Shown here piece by piece: positions 9,564 to 17,894 of a stretch of DNA of 64,000 nt (its first letter is position 1; each line of letters begins with the position of its first letter). A model generated the notes under the pieces. It worked only from the letters and a program-made list of their open reading frames with translations. It searched no databases and was not told the DNA's origin. The DNA is from Desulfosporosinus sp049943955 (GTDB lineage Bacteria; Bacillota; Desulfitobacteriia; Desulfitobacteriales; Desulfitobacteriaceae). A program made the translations under genes and the position numbers. The DNA is taken from contig NZ_JBNFTW010000001.1 in NCBI RefSeq assembly GCF_049943955.1, positions 186,001 to 250,000 on the forward strand. The letters are read 5' to 3'.

Positions 9564-10297
9564 TCGTTTCCTCCTTCCTTGACCTGATCTAGATAGAAGT
9601 CCTCCAGAGAATTAAAATCCTTTTTTATGCTCTCGACGGATACGCCGCTGTTGACAAGACGTCCTTCATGAATGATGGCAACTTTGTTGCACATTAGTTC
9701 AACCTCATGAACTAAATGGCTGGAAATAAAGAAGGTCATTTTTCTTTTTTCTGCAAGTTCCTTGATTAGATTGCGCATTTGGACAGTACCTTCGATATCT
9801 AAGCCATTAGTAGGCTCGTCCAGAATTATTAACTTGGGATTTGGCAGCAAAGCTCTAGCAAGTGCTAACCTCTGTTTCATACCAAGGGAAAACTTCCCAG
9901 CCTTCTCTCGTTTGTATTTTGTCAGATTCACCAATTCCAAGATGGTATCAATATCTTCTTCCTTAGTATTTTTATGAAAACGAGATACAAATTTCAGGTT
10001 TTCATAGGCACTCATATATTCATAAACATCGGCAGTCTCGATTATCGAACCGACATTACTCATGGCACTTTCAAAGTGGGAGTTCAGGTCATAGCCTAAT
10101 ATTTTGACAGTTCCTTTTTGGCTTGTGTTTAATCCTGTAATTCCTTTCATGACCGTGGTTTTTCCTGCTCCATTAGGGCCTAAGAAACCAAAGATGTCGC
10201 CTGTGTCAACGTCAAAGGTGATATCGTTTACCCCTCGTCCATTCTTATAAATCTTGGTAAGTCCGGCCACTTCTAATACCTTTTCCACTTGCTTCAC
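9560..10297 (-). CDS. ABC transporter ATP-binding protein (BcrA/NatA-like), 245 aa
   Basis: One nucleotide-binding domain: Walker A GPNGAGKTT (near residue 40), the FSLGMKQRLALARALLP signature in which LGMKQ replaces LSGGQ (as in bacitracin/Na+ exporter ATPases), Walker B LIILDEPTNGLD and switch SSHLVHEVE. It pairs with the overlapping ABC-2 permease. The start is a GTG at 10295-10297 with no strong Shine-Dalgarno; a second in-frame GTG lies four codons on, so the exact start is unsure. It is downstream of the secreted-protein gene and separated from it by a perfect 14-bp inverted repeat. Confidence 0.92.
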   Translation of the reverse strand: MKQVEKVLEVAGLTKIYKNGRGVNDITFDVDTGDIFGFLGPNGAGKTTVMKGITGLNTSQKGTVKILGYDLNSHFESAMSNVGSIIETADVYEYMSAYENLKFVSRFHKNTKEEDIDTILELVNLTKYKREKAGKFSLGMKQRLALARALLPNPKLIILDEPTNGLDIEGTVQMRNLIKELAEKRKMTFFISSHLVHEVELMCNKVAIIHEGRLVNSGVSVESIKKDFNSLEDFYLDQVKEGGND

Positions 10298-10314
10298 CCA
10301 TTTTTGTTTATTAG

Positions 10315-10350
10315 CAGAAAATGAGCAAAACTAAAATTGCTCATTTTCTG
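10315..10350. repeat. perfect 14-bp inverted repeat before the exporter genes
   Basis: CAGAAAATGAGCAA (10315-10328) pairs with TTGCTCATTTTCTG (10337-10350) around an 8-base loop. Read on the minus strand it sits after the secreted-protein gene and 17 bases before the exporter ATPase start. It lacks a following T run on the minus strand, so it is not a classical terminator there; it could be an attenuating hairpin, an operator, or an mRNA processing or stability element. Confidence 0.6.
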
Positions 10351-10460
10351 TCATGCTTTTTTCTAATCCAAGGTGATTCGTTCAAGCTAATTTGATTCGG
10401 TTGAGTATAAAATCAGAATCAGAATCAAATTAGAACCAGAATCAGAATTCAAATCAGTTA

Positions 10461-11345
10461 TTAGTTTTCCTCATTATGAAAACTCACGGTTTTTACTTGT
10501 TTTCCTGTTAAGTCAACTTTATCCGGAGTTGTGCTGTTGATATTGGACAGGTTCAAATCGATTTTAAATGTCAGTTGATGTTGAGTCCCTTGAGCATCTG
10601 TTCCCGAAACAACGATTGTTGCGGTTTGGTTTGTAATAATATCATTACTGTTGATATTGCCAGTTGAGTTAACACTTACAACTTTGATATCGCTTTGCAG
10701 CTGAGGGATAAGATCTTTGAAGTCTTTCATATTAGTTTTCTCACTGCTGGTGTTTTGGTAGGAACCCCTGTGATTTTCTGCCGTGAAAGCTAAAGAAGTC
10801 AAAGCGTTGACGAGAGGCGTTACATCGCTTTCACCAATGTTAATGTTGATGCTTTTTGTTCCATCTGCGTTGTCAGTTGTATTTATCTTATTTTGCATAC
10901 TTCCTACCAAGGTATCAACGACAACTTCCATGCTCTTTTGAACAACTGGATTTTGGGTGTCTTTGGCAGCTTTGGAATTAAGATGACTGTCGTCCCTTTC
11001 TAAGTATTGGTCGCTGTTACTGTTTTTAGTGATTCTTTTCCCGTCCTGTTCATAACTGCTGTAGGTTTGATTTACATCACCTGATTTTAGGGTAGTTACT
11101 TCGCTCATAGCGTTAGAGCTTTCATTTCGTTTAAGATTGGAGCTTATGTTTGCCAAGCTGCTGCCATTATCAGTAATGGAAGCTGTCATATCAATGGTTT
11201 CATTCTGGAGATTTTTCGTATCGTTTAGGGCGTTTTTATAAGCTTCATAGCCTGATAATTGAGAAGCATTTGTTAACACAGCTCCAAAAAGCAGAGATCC
11301 CCCAATGGCTAAACTTGCAGCCATGGCCATAGTTTTTTTGTTCAT
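10461..11345 (-). CDS. secreted protein of unknown function, 294 aa
   Basis: Family not recognised. The N-terminus is a classical signal peptide (MNKKTMAMAASLAIGGSLLF, cut near VLTNASQ). The mature part is hydrophilic, rich in Asn, Ser and Thr, with no Cys and no membrane anchor. A strong AGGAGGCGG precedes the ATG. It lies upstream of the exporter and NRPS genes on the same strand, so it may belong to that unit, although an inverted repeat separates them. A substrate-binding or envelope-stress role would fit, but nothing in the sequence demonstrates it. Confidence 0.75.
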   Translation of the reverse strand: MNKKTMAMAASLAIGGSLLFGAVLTNASQLSGYEAYKNALNDTKNLQNETIDMTASITDNGSSLANISSNLKRNESSNAMSEVTTLKSGDVNQTYSSYEQDGKRITKNSNSDQYLERDDSHLNSKAAKDTQNPVVQKSMEVVVDTLVGSMQNKINTTDNADGTKSININIGESDVTPLVNALTSLAFTAENHRGSYQNTSSEKTNMKDFKDLIPQLQSDIKVVSVNSTGNINSNDIITNQTATIVVSGTDAQGTQHQLTFKIDLNLSNINSTTPDKVDLTGKQVKTVSFHNEEN

Positions 11346-11550
11346 TATGCCGCCTCCTATTAGTTAGTTTTAAAAAGCAGGGTCGAATATTTTGAGTATC
11401 ACCCCCACAAAAAGTGTGCTGTTGCAGGGCAAATTTATTTTGAGTTGCCTTGCTTATCTATGATAAATTACTAACCTTTAGTTTTTCTTAGAAATTTGGT
11501 CTGGATCTAAATTTCTATAATAGAAAAGGAACCTATTTTGCTAGATTCCT

Positions 11551-11750
11551 TTAATAAGGTGGGCGAAGACAATGCTCATGGTCTCCGATATTTCTTAGTA
11601 AGCAGATCTCAGTACCATCTTCGTCTTTAATCCACTCGAATGTTATTATAATCCTCATAGTTATACTTGCTTCCCAAATCCTATCAGTTCCTTGCACCCG
11701 TTTAACCGCATTATGCCAAGGCTGAGTTTGCTTAATAAGCTCCGGTGTTT
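11551..11750 (-). pseudogene. RelE/ParE-like toxin, C-terminal remnant
   Basis: The minus strand reads ELIKQTQPWHNAVKRVQG, IWEASITMR, then FEWIKDEDGTEICLLRNIGDH and EHCLRPPY before a stop at 11551-11553. This is the C-terminal half of a RelE-superfamily mRNA-cleaving toxin. The N-terminal half is missing: a stop codon belonging to the end of the upstream glycosyltransferase interrupts the frame, and no antitoxin gene is present. The short upstream region 11346-11550 between it and the secreted-protein gene shows no other coding sequence and should hold that gene's promoter. Confidence 0.65.
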
Positions 11751-12758
11751 TTAACTGAACTTATAGATACGCTTAATGAGCTTCAGGCTATGGGCCAGAA
11801 TGCGCGGGTTAATTTTCTGAGCAAGGTCTATACACAGATTGATAAAGCTGCCCCGCAGTTCTGCATATAGTTTTTTATCGCTTTGTTTGATATAGTCCCA
11901 AAGCTCGTCTGCCTTGCTGCGAAGTGTTTTGTCCTCCGCTATATAGAGATGAGTCACGGTAGTAGCTACCATCATCGAAAGATAAAAAAGCATGTATTGT
12001 CTAAGGCTTTTATAGTCGATGTCGTTATAAACATCGTAGGCTTCAATCATCATGCGTGTTACTTTGATCTGTTGATCGATTCGCTTGATCATGATCTGCG
12101 TGTTGACGGATTGGTCTGGTCGGCCAATGAAATAGTGATAGGGAGAACAATCCAGGTATATTAAGCTTTTGACATAGGGAAGAGGTAAATAGGCAACCAG
12201 GTTGTCCACGTAAAAGGTGTGTTCCGGCAGTTTTAAGCCGCACTGTCTTAATAATTCTGTGCGGTAAAACATGGAATGCATGAGCATCAATTGGTCGAAG
12301 CGAAAAGAACGCATGTTGTCCCAGGAAATAACCTTCCCTTCGGGAAAAACATTGTTGTAGCGCATCACTTTATGTTTGCCGTTATAGGAATATTCGTAAA
12401 CATAATTGGTGATCAGCAGGTCCACGGAAGAATTGCTGCGTAAGAAGGAAAGCACCGACAAGTAGTCTGTAGGGTCTAACCAGTCGTCACTATCAACAAC
12501 TTTGAAATATGCACCTGTGGCAACCTCTAAGCCGCGGTTGACTGCTGAACCATGGCCGCCGTTTTCTTTCTGTTCAAGACGGACAATATCAGGATAGCGA
12601 TCACAGTATTCACGGGCTATGGCCGCCGTGTTGTCTGTGGAACCATCATCAACGACGATAACCTCTACTTCTGGTCCGCCTTGGACAACAGTATCCAGAC
12701 AGAGATGAAGATAATCCTGTGAATTATAGGAAGGTACCACAATCGATAAACGTTTAAT
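11751..12758 (-). CDS. glycosyltransferase family 2, 335 aa
   Basis: GT2 fold: VVPSYNSQDYL, EVIVVDDGSTDNTA (nucleotide-sugar binding), ENGGHGSAVNRGLE and KVVDSDDWLDP (the DxD metal site). It is a paralogue of the GT2 at 13794-14813 along its whole length (shared YVDNLVAYLPLPYVK / YVDNIVAYQPLPFVK, FIGRPDQSVN / FIGRQDQSVN). The start is uncertain: the first standard start (GTG, 12738-12740) would cut off the first beta strand, while alignment with the paralogue's MRTISFAIP puts the start at an ATT codon (12756-12758), ten bases after GGAG. An ATG two codons upstream is out of frame by one base. It is last in a four-gene glycan operon. Confidence 0.88.
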   Translation of the reverse strand: MKRLSIVVPSYNSQDYLHLCLDTVVQGGPEVEVIVVDDGSTDNTAAIAREYCDRYPDIVRLEQKENGGHGSAVNRGLEVATGAYFKVVDSDDWLDPTDYLSVLSFLRSNSSVDLLITNYVYEYSYNGKHKVMRYNNVFPEGKVISWDNMRSFRFDQLMLMHSMFYRTELLRQCGLKLPEHTFYVDNLVAYLPLPYVKSLIYLDCSPYHYFIGRPDQSVNTQIMIKRIDQQIKVTRMMIEAYDVYNDIDYKSLRQYMLFYLSMMVATTVTHLYIAEDKTLRSKADELWDYIKQSDKKLYAELRGSFINLCIDLAQKINPRILAHSLKLIKRIYKFS

Positions 12759-12817
12759 TTTTGTTCATCTCCACTTATTATCATTTTGTTTGTATTAGAT
12801 GCTTATTACGTGTTTAT

Positions 12818-13750
12818 TCACTTCGGATTTTTTTGGAGACTTGTACGTCTCATATTACTGAGCGTCTCTCCGTATTGCCCGCGAAGAGCAACAATGTAAA
12901 GGAAGATACCTAAGGGCAGGAGTGCCGCGTACTGGATCAGATGCAATAACAAGCTTGCTGAGAGTGCTGTCGTCTGGTCGATTCCCAAGCCCCCGAGGCC
13001 TAGAATTGTTCCATATTCGAAGAGACCGATCGCTCCCGGGGTAGCTGGTATGAAATTAATGATATTGGTCGCAGCGAAAACAGCCAGGGACATGCGAATG
13101 GATGCTCCCCAGGGAAAGCCAAAGGCTACAAGCCCGATCCATGTCGACACAAGCAGCAGAACCCAGGAAAGAATAACCCAAGCCATCATTTTGACTGTAT
13201 CAAAATTTAAATATTCACCGAAATAACCGCGCAGCCGAGGAAGAAGAGCGATGAGGATACCAAAAACAATAAAGACGGCTATACAGAGAAAGGTCAGAAG
13301 CCAGAGGGCTTTGAGCAAATTTTGATCCTTGAACCCTGCAAAGGGAACCGCAGGAATCGAAACCAACATAATTGCGGCAAAATCTGCGAAAGCCGGTATG
13401 ATCAAGAGCTTTGTCCGCCGCAGGGCATTGTAGCTTGCCGGGAAAAAGGCAGCCCGCAGTCCTTCGCCGACATGGAAAGGTAAAACCATGTTAGCGGCGT
13501 GACCTAAACCCACAATTTGTAAAGCGGTCATTCTGTCCATGTCCCGGTCAATGCCTCGTGTATAGGCAAGTCCGCGAATGTAGTTGGCATAGATATAAAC
13601 AGCAATTGAAAAAATTGTCAGGCTCCAGCTGATATTTGAACTGAATACTTGTTCGACATGCAGATCTTTGATTGCTCCGATCGAGTAGTAAATAACAACA
13701 ACAGTAATCAGCATACCTGAAATGAGCTTTAGTTTTGTAGCATTGGGCAT
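12818..13750 (-). CDS. AglD/MprF-like integral membrane protein (UPF0104), 310 aa
   Basis: About eight hydrophobic segments with the family landmarks GLGHAANMVLPFHVGEGLRA, NFIPATPGAIGLFEYG and a terminal LLPLGIFLY. It belongs to the lysylphosphatidylglycerol synthase transmembrane (flippase-like) superfamily, without the MprF catalytic domain. Members next to glycosyltransferases act in polyprenyl-glycan or glycolipid assembly or flipping; here it lies between two GT2 genes, so that role is inferred. The ATG at 13748-13750 follows GGGAGC; an overlapping ATG four bases earlier is in another frame. Confidence 0.88.
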   Translation of the reverse strand: MPNATKLKLISGMLITVVVIYYSIGAIKDLHVEQVFSSNISWSLTIFSIAVYIYANYIRGLAYTRGIDRDMDRMTALQIVGLGHAANMVLPFHVGEGLRAAFFPASYNALRRTKLLIIPAFADFAAIMLVSIPAVPFAGFKDQNLLKALWLLTFLCIAVFIVFGILIALLPRLRGYFGEYLNFDTVKMMAWVILSWVLLLVSTWIGLVAFGFPWGASIRMSLAVFAATNIINFIPATPGAIGLFEYGTILGLGGLGIDQTTALSASLLLHLIQYAALLPLGIFLYIVALRGQYGETLSNMRRTSLQKNPK

Positions 13751-13793
13751 TCATTTGCTCCCTTGATTAAAGATTCTCGTGAATTTGAAGAGG

Positions 13794-14813
13794 TCAGTTG
13801 AATTTATAGACTTTTCGGGCGATGTTATATAAGCCAACGGTGATTTTATTGCCGGAATTTCCGGGCAGGGTTGTCACCATTCTGAGGAACCTTATGAGGG
13901 CATGCCGGTATAGGCCATTGTCGCAACTGATCAAGAAGGACCAAAGCTCTTTTTCTTTCTTAATGTCTTCCTGTGTTCCGGAAATTCTCAGGAACACGGT
14001 GCAAATGGTCATCATGATTGCCAAATAGCCCAGCATATAGCTGGACAGCTTTTTACTGGCTATACTTCCAGGCAAACGGTGACAGCCTATCATGATGCGG
14101 GTTACTAAGAGCTGCTGATCAATTCTCTTGAGCATTACACTTTCGTTGACCGATTGATCCTGGCGGCCAATAAAGTAATGATAAAGATCCACATCAAGAT
14201 AATATATAGTTTTGACGAAAGGCAGCGGTTGATATGCAACTATATTGTCCACATAAAACGTGTGTTTAGGCAGTTTAAGACCACATTCGTGCAAGAGCTG
14301 TGTTTTGTAAATTAAAGAATGCATTAAAAGGTACTTCCAGGGATGGAATCTCTTCATGTCATCCCAACCGAATATCTGCTGACGCGGGAAGACATTGTTA
14401 TAGTTAATGACGTGCCTGGTCCCTTCAGCCAGTTTTTCGTAGATATAGTTACAGACCATCATGTCTGGAGCAGAGTTGTCGGTAACTAAGGTTTTGAGGG
14501 TTTGCAGAACCTTAGCCAAGCCTTGTTCGTCGATCCAGTCATCAGAGTCTACAACTTTAAAGTAAAGACCGGAGGCGTTTTTTATACCTGTATTAACCGC
14601 TTCACCATGGCCGCCGTTTTCTTGATGAATTACTCGTACAAAATCTGGGTATTGTTCGGCATAATGATCGGCAATTTTTCCGGTGTCATCGGTAGAACCG
14701 TCGTCGACAATAATAATCTCCACATCATTTCCGAAGGGAAGAAGAGTATCGATGCAGCGTTCCATATAAGAGGCTGAATTGTAACAGGGGATGGCAAATG
14801 AAATTGTTCTCAA
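13794..14813 (-). CDS. glycosyltransferase family 2, 339 aa
   Basis: Begins MRTISFAIPCYNSASYMERC, then VEIIIVDDGSTDDTGKIAD, QENGGHGEAVNTG and FKVVDSDDWIDE, which are the substrate and metal motifs of GT-A inverting glycosyltransferases. A C-terminal helical region without predicted transmembrane spans ends in ARKVYKFN. The close resemblance to the GT2 two genes downstream points to a duplication within the operon; the two may add successive sugars. With glf upstream, a galactofuranose donor is plausible but not shown by sequence. Confidence 0.92.
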   Translation of the reverse strand: MRTISFAIPCYNSASYMERCIDTLLPFGNDVEIIIVDDGSTDDTGKIADHYAEQYPDFVRVIHQENGGHGEAVNTGIKNASGLYFKVVDSDDWIDEQGLAKVLQTLKTLVTDNSAPDMMVCNYIYEKLAEGTRHVINYNNVFPRQQIFGWDDMKRFHPWKYLLMHSLIYKTQLLHECGLKLPKHTFYVDNIVAYQPLPFVKTIYYLDVDLYHYFIGRQDQSVNESVMLKRIDQQLLVTRIMIGCHRLPGSIASKKLSSYMLGYLAIMMTICTVFLRISGTQEDIKKEKELWSFLISCDNGLYRHALIRFLRMVTTLPGNSGNKITVGLYNIARKVYKFN

Positions 14814-14883
14814 ACTAAATGCTCCGTTCTTTTGTGTTGATTTTCCCGATCTTGGGAAGTGAACTCGTTCTCGTTCAGCGAAC

Positions 14884-14909
14884 CACTCCCACTTGTGGAA
14901 GTGGGAGTG
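14884..14909. repeat. 11-bp palindrome in the glf-GT2 gap
   Basis: CACTCCCACTT and AAGTGGGAGTG flank a short loop. The same CTCCCxCTT/AAGTGGGAG hairpin occurs after nifN (45627-45649) and a variant lies after murJ (37101-37124). It resembles terminal hairpins of IS200/IS605-type elements or palindromic intergenic repeats; there is no transposase nearby. No T run follows on the minus strand. Confidence 0.55.
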
Positions 14910-14935
14910 TTAAGAATGGATGAATTGAAATTCCC

Positions 14936-16117
14936 TTAACCTATTATGGTATCTGCAAGTTCTAAAGCTTTAGCAGCTATTGCGTCCATATTATAGTATT
15001 TGTACTCTGCAAGTCTGCCTAAGACATGAAAATTAGGGAATTCATCAGTAAGGGTTCGATAGCGTTCGTAGAGGGTTGAATTTTCAGGATTTTGGATTGG
15101 GTAATAGGGAGTTTCGCCGTCTGCTCCCGTATATGCCCGGGGATATTCTTTGACTGTCGTTGTTCGCTCGTTCAGAACCTGCCCCGTGAGGTGTTTGAAT
15201 TCAGTAATACGGGTATAGTCCTGATCAACCGGATAATTTACAGTCCCTTTGGGTTGGTACTGGGTCGTTTCATGCGTCTCGAAAACAAAATCTAACGTTC
15301 GGTAGGGCAGGCGTCCGTAGCGGCAGTCAAACAATTCATCGAGCGGTCCGGAGTAGATGACTGTTCCGTTAAAAGGATTCCCGTCAAAAAATACGTTCCC
15401 GGATTCGAGACGGAGCCGTTTGCGGGCGTCAGAATTAAGACAAAGCTCAATATTAGGATGCTCGAGCATGCCGGCAAAAAGTGAGGTATAGCTTTGGTCG
15501 GGGATACCTTGATAAGTATCCTGAAAGTAGCGGTTGTCATAAGAAATAAAAACAGGTACGCGTGCTGTAACTAAAGAATCGATTTCATCTGGAGCGAGTC
15601 CCCATTGCTTTTGGGTGTAATACAAAAACACGTTCTTGTAAATGAAATCTGCGATTTCGGCAAGTTCAGGATCATGTTGCTGTCGTAAATCCAAGATGGG
15701 TACCTTGCTGCCGAAGCCAAAAGTGTCGATCAGCTTTTGTTCAATTCTGCCTGCTTTGCTTGGCTCATAGGCTAAGTGAAGGGAATTAAGGTTAAAAGGA
15801 ATAGGCATCAGTTGTCCGTGGATATCGCCTACTACCTCGTGGGAGTAATTGCGCCAAGATGTAAAGCGAGAGAGAAAATCAAAGACCCGTTTATTGTTCG
15901 TATGAAAGATGTGAGGACCATACCCATGGATGAGTATCCCGCTTTTATCCTTAAAATCATAAGTATTGCCGCCAATATGACTACGCATTTCCAGAATCAA
16001 TACTTTTTTACCTGCTCGTTCCGCCAGTTCCCGCCCAATAACTGATCCTGCCATACCACAGCCGATCACGAGGCAATCATAAAGTTTTTTGTCGTTCATG
16101 TTGATTTTATCCTGCAT
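14936..16117 (-). CDS. glf: UDP-galactopyranose mutase, 393 aa
   Basis: FAD enzyme that converts UDP-galactopyranose to UDP-galactofuranose in the cytoplasm. The N-terminal Rossmann motif is CLVIGCGMAGSVIGRELAE, followed by the flavin-binding LEMRSHIGGN and the family's YGPHIFHTNN, then YTQKQWG, YRTLDFVFE and the tail YKYYNMDAIAAKALE, which contains substrate-phosphate residues. Length is standard. The first ATG (16117) has no clear ribosome site; a second ATG six codons in (16097-16099) has AGGA before it and may be the true start. It heads the glycan operon, which implies a galactofuranose-containing surface glycan or glycolipid. Confidence 0.96.
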   Translation of the reverse strand: MQDKINMNDKKLYDCLVIGCGMAGSVIGRELAERAGKKVLILEMRSHIGGNTYDFKDKSGILIHGYGPHIFHTNNKRVFDFLSRFTSWRNYSHEVVGDIHGQLMPIPFNLNSLHLAYEPSKAGRIEQKLIDTFGFGSKVPILDLRQQHDPELAEIADFIYKNVFLYYTQKQWGLAPDEIDSLVTARVPVFISYDNRYFQDTYQGIPDQSYTSLFAGMLEHPNIELCLNSDARKRLRLESGNVFFDGNPFNGTVIYSGPLDELFDCRYGRLPYRTLDFVFETHETTQYQPKGTVNYPVDQDYTRITEFKHLTGQVLNERTTTVKEYPRAYTGADGETPYYPIQNPENSTLYERYRTLTDEFPNFHVLGRLAEYKYYNMDAIAAKALELADTIIG

Positions 16118-16440
16118 TCTAAAGTATTTTTAATAGTGTTGTGGTCCTAGTGATGCTTATTAATTTCATATTACCATGGTCTGAAATTATTGCAATTAGT
16201 TAGGGAAAATTCTCCAATATCAATTGGGCACAAAAAGTATTATATCGACCGAAACTTAAATTCACCTTAAAGATTAATTAAATTGAAGTCAATCCAGTTA
16301 ATCTAATCTAATATCGCAATCAAAATCAATCCAATCGATTCAAACAATTGAGTTGAATCCAATTCAATTTGCTTTATAACCTAGGTTATCATGGCAATAT
16401 AGTCTATATAGAATAATCATTTACTTAGGTTGCTCAACAA
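16118..16440. other. AT-rich intergenic region with short ATC/AAT-rich repeats
   Basis: About 320 bases between glf and the next minus-strand gene, with no convincing ORF. It holds imperfect short repeats of the type AATCxAATCC (about 16265-16370) and should contain the glf promoter. No RNA gene or strong terminator was seen. Confidence 0.4.
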
Positions 16441-17484
16441 CTATTTAATCTCATTCTCTATTAATTCTATAAGGCTTTGTCCTAGATTTGTTCCTTCTGC
16501 CGGGCGATCCGGGCCACCCTTTTTGAGGTTCTTTTGATAGCGGCTGAAGGGATCTAAATCACTTTGACGATTAATGAATCGTTCGACAAACGAATAGGGG
16601 AAGATTAATTTATGATGGTTATTCGTGAGGCTTTCACAATAAAACTCAGCAGCGACGAGTCCTTGCCTGCTTAGTAAATCAACTGTCGCTAAAAAACTAT
16701 TCCCGCTTACTCCCAAAGAAGGGAGATCGGATATCAAATAATAGCAATAATCATCATCCAGTAGTTTAAAGTCTTTAAGGTCAAGTTTCCTGAAGCTATG
16801 TAACTGTGCTGTCAGTGTTTGGCTGCGATTTGAATTTGCTGTATCATTGTTTTCTTTTTCCCGGGATTGTTGGAGTGTTATTTTAACTCTTAGATTCTTA
16901 AATGGAATGGGGAAACCAAGGTAAATGTTAGAATCAAGAACTTTCAAGCGCGACGAAACAGCCGCAAGGGTAATAACATTCAAGTTATTCGCAAGAAAGT
17001 CAGCATCCAATAATTCTTCAACTGTCGGCAGCTGCCCGACCTTACTGACATTTTTTAAATCTCCTAAGATCTTAATGATGAAATAAAAGATAAAACAAAG
17101 GGCCAGACTTAGACCGAGGAGCAGGATAATTTTGTCCGTGAGAGAAGGATTTCCAATTAAAAGATTTAGAACTATTGTCGTCCATATTATGATTGAAAAG
17201 GTTAAGACCATTTGAGAAAAGGTAATAATCTTTATTAAGAAGGCGTTTTTGTCCTTGATAATTTGTTCGTACAAAATGAATTTGCGAAAGACTTCCTGGC
17301 CGATAGCTTGTTTATCAAGAAATAAGTTCTTTCTATAGGGCAAGGTAAAAATGCCCCAGAGAATTTCACGGCTATACTGCACGCTGTGCTGGCTGTTCAT
17401 GGATATAAAGATGGTAATCAGACCAACAACAGAAAGTATCCCTGAGTTAATTGCCAACAGCAGACCAATTGTTTCACCAGACAT
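16441..17484 (-). CDS. membrane protein of unknown function, 347 aa
   Basis: Family not recognised. The ATG at 17482-17484 is chosen because AGGAGGG lies six bases upstream; an in-frame ATG further out has no site. One hydrophobic helix near the N-terminus (IGLLLAINSGILSVVGLITIF) and two more near residues 95-145 are followed by a soluble C-terminal part of about 190 residues rich in Leu, Asp and Ser (for example KLDLKDFKLLDDDYCYYLI). It stands alone on the minus strand, divergent from lrp. No enzyme or transporter motif is visible. Confidence 0.75.
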   Translation of the reverse strand: MSGETIGLLLAINSGILSVVGLITIFISMNSQHSVQYSREILWGIFTLPYRKNLFLDKQAIGQEVFRKFILYEQIIKDKNAFLIKIITFSQMVLTFSIIIWTTIVLNLLIGNPSLTDKIILLLGLSLALCFIFYFIIKILGDLKNVSKVGQLPTVEELLDADFLANNLNVITLAAVSSRLKVLDSNIYLGFPIPFKNLRVKITLQQSREKENNDTANSNRSQTLTAQLHSFRKLDLKDFKLLDDDYCYYLISDLPSLGVSGNSFLATVDLLSRQGLVAAEFYCESLTNNHHKLIFPYSFVERFINRQSDLDPFSRYQKNLKKGGPDRPAEGTNLGQSLIELIENEIK

Positions 17485-17894
17485 TAAAACCCTCCTATAC
17501 TCAGTTGAAACTGATTGATGAATAAGTAGATTCAACGTCTAGTTTGCACCTGTAAACTATGTTTAATTTAATTCAAGTTTCGATGTTCAGCTTTAGCTGA
17601 ATGGGTTCACTTTGCACGCGCAGAATTGTTTAAAGCTCTTCTTAAAGCTAAAAGCTTATATGAGTTAGGATGGTATCGAGCTGCGATAGGGTAACCCAAG
17701 TCGCGGCTGTTTTTATGATCATATTATAAATCGATGTGCTGCTGAGTAACCAAAAATCAGCTGATTTGCCAAACGTTCTGCATTTTGCTTGTTGTCAAGA
17801 ATATTATTCTATAGAATCATTTACCTGAGAAATTATAAATGATATTATACATATAGTACAGAATATAATTTCTTCAACAAAAGGAGATCGTAAT
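17485..17894. other. divergent intergenic region between membrane protein and lrp
   Basis: Around 410 bases without a gene. Near 17625-17690 a short frame reads like a helical protein tail (ELFKALLKAKSLYELGWYRAA) but is too short to name. The palindrome ATTCTATAGAAT near 17805-17816 and the AT-rich stretch before lrp are candidate autoregulatory sites for the Lrp-type protein encoded next. Confidence 0.35.

Noticed and set aside
17625..17690. Possible protein remnant before lrp (ELFKALLKAKSLYELGWYRAA)
   Set aside because: Too short and without a start or recognisable family; may be chance.
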